The notes under the pieces were generated by a model. The model worked only from the letters and a program-made list of their open reading frames with translations. It was not told where the DNA came from and ran no database searches. The position numbers were made by a program, and so were the translations under genes. This document shows positions 1-9,988 of a stretch of 64,000 bases of DNA, piece by piece. This DNA is from Pohlia nutans (Eukaryota; Streptophyta; Bryopsida; Bryales; Mniaceae), in the NCBI GenBank assembly GCA_022496805.1, contig CM040088.1, positions 20,987,001 to 21,051,000 of the forward strand, written 5' to 3'. The first letter of the stretch is position 1; every line of letters begins with the position of its first letter.

Positions 1-1589
1 ATGCTCTACTATATTGTAGCTTTGTAGCAAATTTAACACTCATTTGGTAAATTAAACATATTTTGAAAAGTACGCAAATGGGCAAATGCTGATTTGTGTG
101 AATACTCTCCAATAGCCTTTTTTCTTCTATACCAAAAGAATGCTTTTGAAAAAATAAATTTCCTATTTTTTGGCATTTTTTGGCATTTGCTTTTATATCA
201 GATTGATCTATTCTAGCATAGAGCTTGAAATCAGACAATCATTTCAAAACAAAGAGAGAAATATTACAAAATTCCATATCTTCAAATGGGAACATAGGGT
301 GGTGGGTGAATAACTCAATGAGGATAGCAGTTCTATGTGTGTACTTTTCAAGTGCATGTAGACTCCATAGTGTAAATGGGTGAATGCATGTTGCGGTCCA
401 CTACTTTCCTTGTCGCAATGCCCTGCTTTTGGGCCTTATTTGGACATGCAAATTTAAAATAAACTACCATAACATAAAACGGGTTGAATTCTTTTGGTAA
501 AATATAGTGTTTTTAGATATGGAGCTAGGAAAAAAATAAAATAATGAAAAAACAATTGTTATTTATGCTATCTAAAAAGTGAATTAGTGCACCATTGCAT
601 TGCACTAGTGCCGGGACTAGTGCACTACCACATTTCTAAAGAGAAGGAAAAAAGAGGGTTGTGGATGAAATTTTAAGCTTTAATTTTTTTCAATGTTCAA
701 ATATGTGAAGAAGAATACCATCCATTTTTTTGAATTTTTTTGAATTTTGAACTTTAAAATGTGTTATTTTTGGTAAAGATGAATGGTTTATTTATTTTTT
801 AAAACTTTTTTGATGGATTTCTTTTTTGAATGTGCTTGAGAATGAAATTTTGCAGGGTGGCCTCTTTTAAAAAATTCAAAAATAGAATCAAACATGGAGT
901 ATATTTACATTCAAAGTTTGATCATGAATTGGTTAAACTGTTATTAGAATGGGAGTTTTGATACTGAAAATCTTCAAGATAAAATCATTTTGACAAACTA
1001 AATTTTTATTCTATGGTTAATATTTACATAAATTTAAAACTTGGTTTACTTCATTTTTCATTGTATCATTGGTACATATTTTTAAAATCGGTTTAAAATT
1101 AGTCTTTTAGACAAAATGCTCAATGTGCACACCTAGTGCACAAAGTGAAGACGAAAATTGAAGGCCGATCTAGTAGACCATATTGTGCACTACCCCAAAT
1201 TTGTCCTTGTTTCGTGTTTGAGTAGGCCCTTCTATTTCCAATGGCAAAGCCAACTAAATCATATAATACAAATTGGGTGTTTTCGTGGTAAGGGCATCTA
1301 TTTGACCTCAAAATCAAGTACTACTTTTTGAAATAGTGAATATAGTAAATGTGGTGAAACATGTAGTGTAAAAAGGTCTTTAATTAAAAAATATTTTCAA
1401 TTACATCTTACTTCTTATCTAATTATGATATCCATCAAATATATTTTTCAAAATTACCCATCTTTGATGCATTACATTTGATTTGTAATAACAATGTAAA
1501 AAAACTTGATTGTCGTAAAAAACGTGCATGCACCATTGTGTCTTATACAATAGATTTGATGGAATCCTACATCATCCTCTTGGCCAATT
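1..1589. other. AT-rich intergenic, no gene seen
   Basis: No open frame here looks like a protein, and I see no RNA gene. The sequence is AT-rich with homopolymer runs. It is probably decayed repeat DNA, but I could not assign it to a family. Confidence 0.5.
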
Positions 1590-2108
1590 TTAACTTCTAA
1601 AGGATCAAAGTTCAAATTGGGCATCATGTTTTTTTTTGTGTGTTTTTTTTTCTAGCCGTTTTGAATAGGTCTTATTTGGACTTCTTTTAGTTTAATTTAT
1701 TTATTTATTTTACCAACACATGAAATTGATTCCCATGATTTGAAATTTGGACCCATCAAAATTATATTTTTACAACATGATAAATTGAATCTGTCATTTT
1801 GAAACCATGAATCTTGGAGGTGCACTCTACATTATGTTTGAGAATCACTTGCATTCATGACCCCCTCTAAAAACCCCATGTGTACGATGGGTGTTATGTC
1901 TGAAATCCTTTGTATACACATTAAATTCATCCTAAATATATGTTTAATGTAAGTATACGTCAATATTTTCAACTCTAAATATTTTTATTGTATATATACG
2001 TAATACAACAATGTTCAAATTAATACCCCTTCTGTGCACTCACATATACTTGTACGTGTTTAGTACAGTGCACCCCTTGGGCATGAATCTTTGGTCCTTT
2101 AGAGGTTC
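1590..2108. mobile_element. TTAA-type MITE-like element, degenerate
   Basis: The left end reads TTAACTTCTAAAGGATC and the right end reads TTTGGTCCTTTAGAGGTTCA. Both are diverged versions of the TTAACCCCTAAAGGACC terminus seen repeatedly in this window. The interior (a 'gaatctgtcat...' stretch followed by 'atgaatcttgg') resembles the small copies in the oxidoreductase introns. There is no coding capacity. The boundaries are approximate because both ends are mutated. Confidence 0.5.
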
Positions 2109-3005
2109 AGCAGAGCTGATCCAACCAAACAACTATTAATAGTGTGAATTGGCCCTTACATTAACACACTTGTAAAATACATGTGTAGAAAAGATCGCCT
2201 TGAACTGAAGCATTCAATTGCCACTTAGTAAGAGCATCTTCACTTGTACGGGAAATGTCATCACATTAAAACTTCATCACCGATGGGGGTCACTTATTTA
2301 GGGGGTAGGTCTCTTGATCACCCAACATGTGCAATTCACTATATTAATTTCCAACCAATCACTTGTCTCCTAGTTTGCACGAGAGTTTGCAAAAGCAAAA
2401 GAATCTTAATCATTTAGTATCCAATCCAACTCTTAATTGTAAAAGAAAAAATAGTACAACCACGGCGAAGTGAATATTTTGGCAGATTCAACTATGAATC
2501 ACCTACTTTTTATCTAATAAATGTTGTCCTCATCTTTTTGAAGAATGGGTGCCGATGCTTTTAGCAGTTGAATGCATTGTGACCACCGATTAGAGTTAAT
2601 TGAAACGAGAAGCATTTCCGTATGTGACTTGTACAATGATTTTGCACCCCAATATTAACAAATTTTGACAAGCATTGTTCATGAATACTCCCTTGGTCGG
2701 CTCTCCTAGGCTTGGTCCTGAGGAACTTGTGGAAACTCTCTTCTAGCTTCAGGGAGGGCACAAGTTTCATTTCCCATGGTGGTGCAGGGCCTTGCTTTAA
2801 ATTATTCTCCAACTCACCATAGACTAGTTTTGTAGTCGTTTTGAACTCAATACGAGTCTAAAGTGACTTGAGGTAAGTTTCTACTTTTTTATATAATTCT
2901 TTTCGGTTAACTCTATTATCTCAATTCCTGAATGACAACCCTAACTTCCCCTCTAGGAGCATGTGGGAATATAACTTAAGGAATTGAGTGGTGATCTGCC
3001 ACCTA
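2109..3005. other. Intergenic, no gene seen
   Basis: I find nothing that can be supported here. The short open frames have no recognisable domain and no exon-like composition. Confidence 0.5.
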
Positions 3006-4236
3006 TTAACCCCTAAAGGACCAAGTGTCCTAACTAGGACATTTAGAGAATTGGGTAGGTTCCGGTGAACACATTTCTAATCGAATTTTGAAGGAAATTT
3101 AATAGTAGATTCCCCAATGTGCCACAAAAATGGGGATTCTTTTATTTTTGAATTCCGACACCGTATGTGAAAGTTATGAGGGGAAATGTGTTTTTTTCGG
3201 GAGAAAGGGCAACGGGGCAGTAGAGAAATAGTTGAATTTTAGTGGGGGGCAACAAGATGGGCGGCGTGTGGAAAATGGGGTGGACTGTGGTGGGCAGAAG
3301 ACCACCCCATTTTCCAAACTCATTAAAATAATAATAATAATAATAATAATATTTTCATAAATAAAAATTATTATTTTAATCTAAAAATTATTATTTTAAT
3401 CTAAAAATTATTATTTTAAACTGAAAATTATTATTTTAAATTTTAAAAAATAATATTTAAAACTAAAAGTTCAATTTTTATAATTAAAAAATATTATTCA
3501 AAATTTTAAAAATAAAAATCATTTTAAAAATAAAAAAATAAAAAATAAAAATCGTCCAATGAGGGACTGCCACGTGGCAGTACACTTTGAGAGTTAGTGG
3601 GGTCATGAACATTGGAATGGGTTGGCACTTCAATTCCCTTCCTCCACCCTTTATTTCCCCCCTAACCCCCAAAATTCTTAGAAATGTGCTACATCTCTAA
3701 AACTTGGAGATTTAATTTTTTTTCGCCATTCTATAGAGGGTGGAATGTACTTGTGTTTCACCGCTCGGATTCGTATTTTAAATACAGAAAGTCAAAAATA
3801 TTGCAATTCCAAAAACATATAGTCTTTTTTGAAGTTTTAAACCCCTAACAAGTGCAAGGTGTTCTTCAACATCCTAAACATCTCCAAACGCAACGAAAAT
3901 TGGTACACAACTAAGTAACATCATATAGAATGTGAAAGTGAAGTGCGACAAGTTTCGGTAGTGAGGTTTTTTTGATGTAGCCATGGTCAAACGCATCTGA
4001 AATTTTCAGGCATGTGTTTTTTTGGGGTGTTTTTTTCCATCAAACGCAATTATCTTGCAATCCGTGCGGTCAAAATCAACGAAATTTGTTGTGTATGTTT
4101 TTCAAGTAGTTTAGGACAAGATCTCACGGTTAGAAGGTAAAAAATAACATTTTTTTGGATTTTTTGCATAGGGGAGTGAAAATGGCAGCATTGGAGTGTT
4201 TTTGGAGGAAAAACACTCCGGTCCTTTAGGGGTTAA
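3006..4236. mobile_element. TTAA-type element, about 1.2 kb, non-autonomous
   Basis: The element is bounded by TTAACCCCTAAAGGACC on the left and GGTCCTTTAGGGGTTAA on the right, so it has a TIR of about 13 bp and TTAA on both sides. The sequence just inside its left end (aagtgtcctaactaggac) recurs inverted at the right end of the element at 7718-8282. Their interiors also share a block with 'atcttgcaat' and 'cggtcaaa'. No transposase is encoded. Being longer than its relatives, it may be a composite of two copies. Confidence 0.75.
3327..3560. repeat. AT-rich simple-sequence tract
   Basis: A (AAT)n run is followed by several copies of an 'aaaattattatttta' unit and poly-A/T-rich sequence. It lies inside the 1.2 kb TTAA element. 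Confidence 0.8.
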
Positions 4237-4282
4237 TCCAAATTAAGTCATTAGAATTCAGGTCATTAGGCCATGCTTCTAT

Positions 4283-4610
4283 GTATGGATGGTCGGTCCC
4301 CAAAAGGTGGAAGCTCCACCGAAATGGACATAACGTTCTTAATACCATGTTGGACCACACCCTTTACACGGTAGTAGTATTGTAGAGAAACTGCGGATAA
4401 AATAATCCAACTCTCCAACCCTCAAGTACGTTACTTTTGAAACCATGATAACCTAGGAGTATATTTTTCATTTGTACCAAAATGGGTGGAGTATGGATGG
4501 ACCATTCTTCCACGTATGGGTGGTCAATCCCCAAAAGGTGGAAGCTCCACGGAAATGATAACGTTCTTAATACCTTGTTGGACCACACCCTTTACATTGT
4601 AGAGAAAATC
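4283..4610. repeat. Direct duplication, two copies about 105 bp each
   Basis: Positions 4283-4389 and 4507-4610 are near-identical. Both contain 'ccccaaaaggtggaagctcc', 'aacgttcttaatacc' and 'ttggaccacaccctttaca'. They are separated by about 120 bp. Further 'atgggtgga' repeats follow to about 4780. No coding role is apparent. Confidence 0.75.
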
Positions 4611-5165
4611 GTTGGACCAGCTGAAGTTAGAGAAAATTCTTTGTGCTTCCTCCGATCCTTTAATAGATGCTTGAGATTCGAAGGTGAACAGTTGGGAGGC
4701 TCAATAACATATGTTTTTTATTTGTACCGAAATGGGTAGAATGTGGCTGGAGTATGGGTGGAATATGGATTGGGTAGTTCCCGAGACCTCATTTGTTGTC
4801 TTCTAGTGCCTTTCACCCAGCCGATCCTCACAAAGAAGCGTGATCTTACCTAAGTTGAAAGTAATATTTGTCATGACAAAAATTGACTATTTACAAGGAC
4901 GAAGAGAATATTTTGACGGGTCCAAACATTAATTGCTTGCTCAGTTCCTCACGTATTCTGAAGAACGTGTGGACATGCTCTTTCTGACAGATAGACGGAC
5001 AGACAGAGTACATTAGTACGTTTATTCCAAAGGACAAAGCTGAAAACTTATCCTTGTCCCTGACTGGCAGGGACTCAGATTGCCCATGATCAACAAGGAC
5101 ATCCACTTGCATTACGTGAACATAAATTTTATGTGAGCCCTGGTGACGAAGAGAAACTAAGGCAA

Positions 5166-5323
5166 ATTCTATATTGCATGATATAATTATTAATGGGGGT
5201 ATGAAAAGCACATGATTGCATTGACATGCACTTTGAGTGTGCCCACTACAACTCAAATTGGTAGCTTATATTGGGGAATTATAAAACTAAACGCCAGTCA
5301 AATTGAAATTCCATCTCTATGAC
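5166..5323 (+). repeat. Dispersed repeat, copy 1 (partner at 62363-62520)
   Basis: This block is about 90% identical by eye to 62363-62520 in the same orientation. The shared landmarks are 'atattgcatgatataattat', 'tgcactttgagtgtgcccac' and 'gaacgccagtcaa'-type sequence. The copies are 57 kb apart, so this is a dispersed element. Its class is unknown. Confidence 0.75.
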
Positions 5324-5333
5324 AGGGTTTTTT

Positions 5334-5399
5334 TTTCTGCTACAAAAAGTTGCTGGCAACTGCTTCTAAGTAGTTGCCAGCAACTTTTTGTAGCAGAAA
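5334..5399. repeat. Perfect 28-bp inverted repeat (hairpin)
   Basis: Positions 5334-5361 are the exact reverse complement of 5372-5399, separated by a 10-nt loop. Each arm contains 'tgctacaaaaagttgctggc' or its complement. A transcript from either strand would fold into a 28-bp stem. It may be a foldback element or a small-RNA precursor; I cannot tell which from sequence. Confidence 0.85.
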
Positions 5400-5562
5400 T
5401 AAAAAACGCTGAAACTAACAGGCAGGATGTTTTGTCAAGGGAAGACTCAGGTTGTTGCATTAAAAGGCAGCACGAGATTGTCATGTGCACCTCCATCACA
5501 CGCAATTTCCATGTGGAGGGTGCTGGCCTCATTTACTGCACCCCAACCCTCCCACTGCACTG

Positions 5563-5671
5563 GTAGAAAAGGTGGTGCTCCCCAGGAGATGCCCAGGCAA
5601 AATCACTGTGCATGCGTGGAATTGGGCATCAGTTGCCTGGGCATCTCCATTGGCAGTGCCACCTTTTCTAC
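5563..5671. repeat. Imperfect hairpin of about 39-bp arms, miRNA-precursor-like
   Basis: The left arm 5563-5600 pairs with the right arm 5633-5671 with a few mismatches. Both outer ends are 'gtagaaaaggtgg' and both inner parts are 'ggagatgcccaggcaa'. The loop is about 32 nt. Length and mismatch pattern are like a plant miRNA foldback, but a MITE of the same size would look alike. Confidence 0.65.
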
Positions 5672-5919
5672 TATGGTGGTTACCCCATTCCCAACTGAAT
5701 AAGAAATACGGATATGAGGCATTGATATTATTTAGTATTATTATTTTTTAGAGTTAGGCAAGAAGAAATAGATTTCAACAAAAGTTGAAACATAATTTTT
5801 GGATGAAGAATGAATTAGTTATAAATTTTCAAAGTTGAAGTATGACACATCCCATTCACGTTACATAGGTAGAGTTGTTTCTGTCTAAAGAAGATTTGTA
5901 TTGTAGACACTAAAGATGC

Positions 5920-6737
5920 TTAACCCCTAAGCGTCCCTAGCTTTTTTGGGAATAAAATCAACATTGGTTTTGATGTGTTATAGGTCTAAATGTAAGTCAA
6001 GTATAGAAGTCTCAACCGTACAATCTTGTAATATACATGTTGTAGATCATGTGGATCAATTTTGAGATCATTTGGCCATATAGATTCCAAGATCATAGTG
6101 TTTTAGTGTTAAAAAAGGATGCTGAAATTTTCCTAGCAACACAGTTAGAGGTGAAATTCTTTTTTAAAATTACTCAAATGAAAAAACTTTGAACTATAAA
6201 GTAGTTCAAAATCATCATATAAACACATTGGTACCGTAAAAATACTCATGAAAAAATTTAATGTGCCGTAAAATGGCCTTGCAATGTCAAAAAGTAGCCC
6301 AAAAAGTGACCGATTTGACCCAAAAAGCAAAAAGTGTCCAAACTAGACCCGTGCACTAAAATGACTTCCACACATTCAGAACAACATGGATTGGCATGAA
6401 AATTTTAGCATGATAATTAGACTTCAAGGGAAATTCAACCCAACAATTTTTATTGAAAACGGACATGGGATGAAGAAGATACAAGCCCCCGAAGTTGCAG
6501 CCATCAAAATGCACAAAGACTTCCAAAAAAAAGATACCTACTTTCAAATGATCATAAAAAATTCAATACATCTCGGATTGATCTGAAATTTTTACCACAC
6601 ATTTCATACATCATGCGGGGAGTTTTTTTCAAAATTTCATTAATTTTGGACACTTTTTGCAAAAGTTACAGCTCTTCGAAGGTGAATGTACCCCCAAAAA
6701 CGTCCAAAATATGGACGTCGGGACGGTTAGGGGTTAA
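5920..6737. mobile_element. TTAA-type element, about 0.8 kb
   Basis: The left end is TTAACCCCTAAGCGTCC and the right end is GGACGGTTAGGGGTTAA. This terminus carries the CGTCC variant rather than AGGACC. There is no transposase; the short open frames inside have no recognisable domain. Confidence 0.75.
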
Positions 6738-6980
6738 ACCAACAACAACAAATCCATAACCACACTTACATGTACTAACACCAACAAGAGAGAACCCATT
6801 TTCACATGTAACTCATGCTAAAACCAACACCATTGCAACATTGATTGTGGAAAATGCCCCTAGCTGTTGGTTTAAGGCGCCAGTTAGTAATGGGGTAACT
6901 ACTTTAGTGTTGGGAGAATGGGAGGATATAACACACGTCAAATTGAATGAAAATTGTTGTTGGCCTTTTCAAACTCATTC

Positions 6981-7080
6981 AAGATAAATAGAAACTTTGG
7001 TTCTCTTTCAAGGTTGGCGTGAATAAAGTATCTGTTCGTAATGTTAATGGCCCAGTGTCCACCGGACAAAGGGCCATTGG
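6981..7080 (-). repeat. Retroelement 3'-tail fragment, copy 1
   Basis: This is related to 34824-34980, the presumed 3' end of the long retroelement, and to 55365-55507. The shared blocks are 'ggcgtgaataaagt', 'gttcgtaatgttaatg' and 'ccggacaaagggcc'. It is probably a 5'-truncated insertion or a non-autonomous partner using the same tail. Confidence 0.6.
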
Positions 7081-7717
7081 ATAAAACTCATTCAACATTA
7101 GAATGATTCCTATTCATTATTCCATGTGGCTTTCCATATCATTAGCCTTTGTAATACTATGCAAGAAGCAAGGAAGATTTGAATCAACACTATAAGTCGT
7201 TTGGCATATAATTAAGGTTGGATAGTTTTAGTAGATCCTACCTTACTTATCACAATGGTCCATCCAACTATGATAGGGAGTTTAACAATTTTGTAATATG
7301 GATACCTACACAAAATCCTATGGGATTTTATAAGCACCTACATTGGTTATTCCCATTATTTGCAGTAATTCAGTATTCTTATAGTCATTGTGGCAAAAGT
7401 GTGATTGAGAGAATTTGAGAATTCTAATAATAATGTACATTTGAGATATATATGTACTAAAATTAGTGTGAGGATTGGTGTAAAGTCTCACACTAATTTT
7501 GTAACTAACAGTAATCGCAGTAATTGGTTTAGTGATAAGATCAGATGTACGTATGAGAAGAGACATCAAAGTAAGAGTTGCTTCTACAGGTACATACTAT
7601 TATTGTGATGAATGATGCTTGAAAAAATTCATAAAAATGTTTTACCATCATTAACAATTCATGGTCAAAGTGGTTTGAAAACTGAGAAAACTAAGCCCGG
7701 GCTCAATATGCTCTTTT

Positions 7718-8282
7718 TTAACCCCTAAAGGACTGTGGTTTTTCTTGTTTTTGAGCATCATTTTCACCTCTTTCTATTCATTTTCTTGTGAATATTTTTT
7801 TCCTCTTGATAGAAAATACCAAATCAAAGATTTAAATAAAATTTAAGAATTTTTTTAACCAATATAACAATTTTTCCCATGTCTTCAAAGACGGTCAAAA
7901 AATATCCAAAATGATTGCAATTTTATTTTTTCACTTCAAACGCTATAATCTTGCAATTTGTACGGTCAAATTCTATGAAAATTTTACCATGCACTCTCTT
8001 GGTAATCTATAACAAGATCCTACGGTTAAAATTCAAAAATAATAATTTCTGAGGTTTATTTTGAGCCCTGCCCGCACTGCCCATTCTCCCAAATAAACCC
8101 CTTTTGCTCCATAACTTCCACTTCAAAAGTCGGAATCAAAAAAAAATTAAATCCCCATTTTTGTATTGATATACCAAATTCACATAATTTATTTCAAAAA
8201 ATAAAAATAAAAATTGACACCGTGGGAACCTACCCGAACATTGAAATGTCCTAGTTAGGACACTTGGTCCTTTAGGGGTTAA
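7718..8282. mobile_element. TTAA-type element, 0.56 kb
   Basis: The left end is TTAACCCCTAAAGGACTG and the right end is TTGGTCCTTTAGGGGTTAA. It shares interior and subterminal sequence with the 3006-4236 element. It is non-coding. Confidence 0.8.
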
Positions 8283-8369
8283 GGGTTAATGGACTTGTGA
8301 ATATGGAAGCCTACTAAGAGACCCCTACTACAGTGCTAGTCAAAGAATGTTATGCAATGCCAGTTGTAT

Positions 8370-9200
8370 TTAACCTCCAAACGCCATCCAGACCAAAAAC
8401 TGGCTTATGTATGAAACTCACTATTCAATTCCAACCAATTTTTTTTGTAAAGGATTTTGTTTGGTCTTGCCACCTCTTCAAGTTAAATTCAGATCATTCA
8501 AGCTATTATTGGGTTTTACAGGGAATTCCAACTACAAAAATAGTAGTAAAAACAGTTCACCATATAGTGTATTTTGGATTTTTATGTTTTTTTAACTTAA
8601 TTTAGGCCATGATAATGAGATTTATTGCATTTGAACGTCGAGGCCCTGGGAAAAATAAAAAAATTCGGAGGAAAAATAAAAATAAAAATAAAAATAAAAA
8701 CAAAAATGAAAAAAATGAAAAAACGGCTCTGCTGACCACTGGTGGCCAGCACTATAGCACTTTTCAAAAACGACCTCAGTTGCCCCAACCTCAACTCATG
8801 TTCATTTTGATAACTTTGATTGCTTGCCAATGTTTCCAGAATCACCCAAATGAGGCACAAATTTGGAATCTAGATCGCTTTTTCAGTAGCTTTCCAACAC
8901 ACCAATCCTCGCTTGATTTGGTTGTGAAAATCCACTTTTTTCTTCATTATTCTCTCATAAATAAGCCTATGGGGCTTACTTTGGCGTTTAAGGGTTAATT
9001 AACAAATGAAACTTATCAAGTTTAGTTTCTACTCCATTTTGAATTTTTGAATAACTCTCAAAATTAAGTGTTTTGTCGGAGTTTCTCAATTAAGTGTTTT
9101 ATTGGAGTTAAGTGGGAATTACCATGGTAACTCCAATAAAACACCATGATAATACCCACTGAACAAAATTAAGTGTTTTATTGGAGTTAAGTGGGTATTA
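8370..9200. mobile_element. TTAA-type element related to 61004-61772, interrupted
   Basis: The left end TTAACCTCCAAACGCC is followed by a region homologous to 61080-61420, with 'gccacctcttcaa', 'agtagtaaaaacagttcac', 'ttaggccatgataatgag' and 'attaccatgg'. A second TTAA-type element is nested in it at 8634-8998. The right end is not resolved; 9115-9195 contains inverted fragments of the same sequence. Confidence 0.6.
8634..8998. mobile_element. Nested TTAA-type element
   Basis: Compared with the homologous stretch at 61285-61330, this copy has about 365 extra bases starting at 'cgtcgaggccc' and ending 'ggcgtttaagggttaa'. The right end matches the family terminus; the left is degenerate. It contains an (AAAAT)n tract at about 8665-8705. 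It is non-coding. Confidence 0.55.
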
Positions 9201-9350
9201 GACAAACGCAGATTCTCTTCCGCACTCGCATTGGGTGACTAGTGTGAAGGCCCGTTCACATACACCATTTCTGCTGCACGCATGCGTGCGTCAGATAACT
9301 TTGAAGGAATATGAGGTAACTAGAAAAATCTAAAATAGGCAGAAAGGAAT

Positions 9351-9417
9351 TACACTACCGCAAGACAGAAAGCAACACAACGCAAAAAACGAACGGGACT
9401 ATACTTGCGGTAGTGTA
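9351..9417. repeat. 14-bp perfect inverted repeat upstream of the lipoxygenase
   Basis: TACACTACCGCAAG at 9351-9364 is repeated inverted at 9404-9417. It may be a minute CACTA-ended remnant or a palindromic regulatory site. It lies about 430 bp upstream of the predicted TATA box. Confidence 0.6.
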
Positions 9418-9845
9418 TTGCAGTTGCACAGTGCTCAACAGTAGCTGCAGCAGGAAAAGACAAAGTTTTGAATACTTTTTTGTTTCTTCATTTTACCTCC
9501 CATCCTTTCAGGAACGCAAACGCAACAGTGGCACTAGGCTGGTGTGAATGGGCCATCAATGGGCCATCAATCGATCATCCGTGCATGGTACTATCCAAGC
9601 TAGGCTGCCGATAGAATCATCCCACGCATTTCGAACAATGTCACTCACGTGTTACTTGCCTGTGTCGTATAATGCAAGTCGGCATTGAATCCACTGCGAG
9701 CACCGTCGTTCGATTTGCGAATTCGATCAGTTTCCGAAAGATCTTCTTGTCATCCACGACATGCAGTAGCACGAGTACTGAACCGATCACAGCAAGCCAG
9801 GCAAACCGTCGTGGTCAAATGAGGGCCTCATCGGCACTTGCGGGA

Positions 9846-9852
9846 TATAAAG
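9846..9852 (+). promoter_or_regulatory. Putative TATA box of the lipoxygenase gene
   Basis: TATAAAG lies 137 bp before the chosen ATG. A start about 30 bp downstream would give a leader of roughly 110 nt. This is supported by position only. Confidence 0.45.
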
Positions 9853-9988
9853 CACTTGCTCTGATCAGCTTGAAGTCAGTAGTGACTGGTACATTACATT
9901 TCCCCGGGAGTTTCGATTGATCAACATCCCGGCATTTGCTTGTTCCTGATCACTTAGTTTGAGAAAGTTGAACGATCGATTAGCAGCC

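Noticed and set aside
8609..8998. Frame of 129 codons with a Lys/Asn repeat
   Set aside because: Produced by an (AAAAT)n tract inside a nested TTAA-type element.
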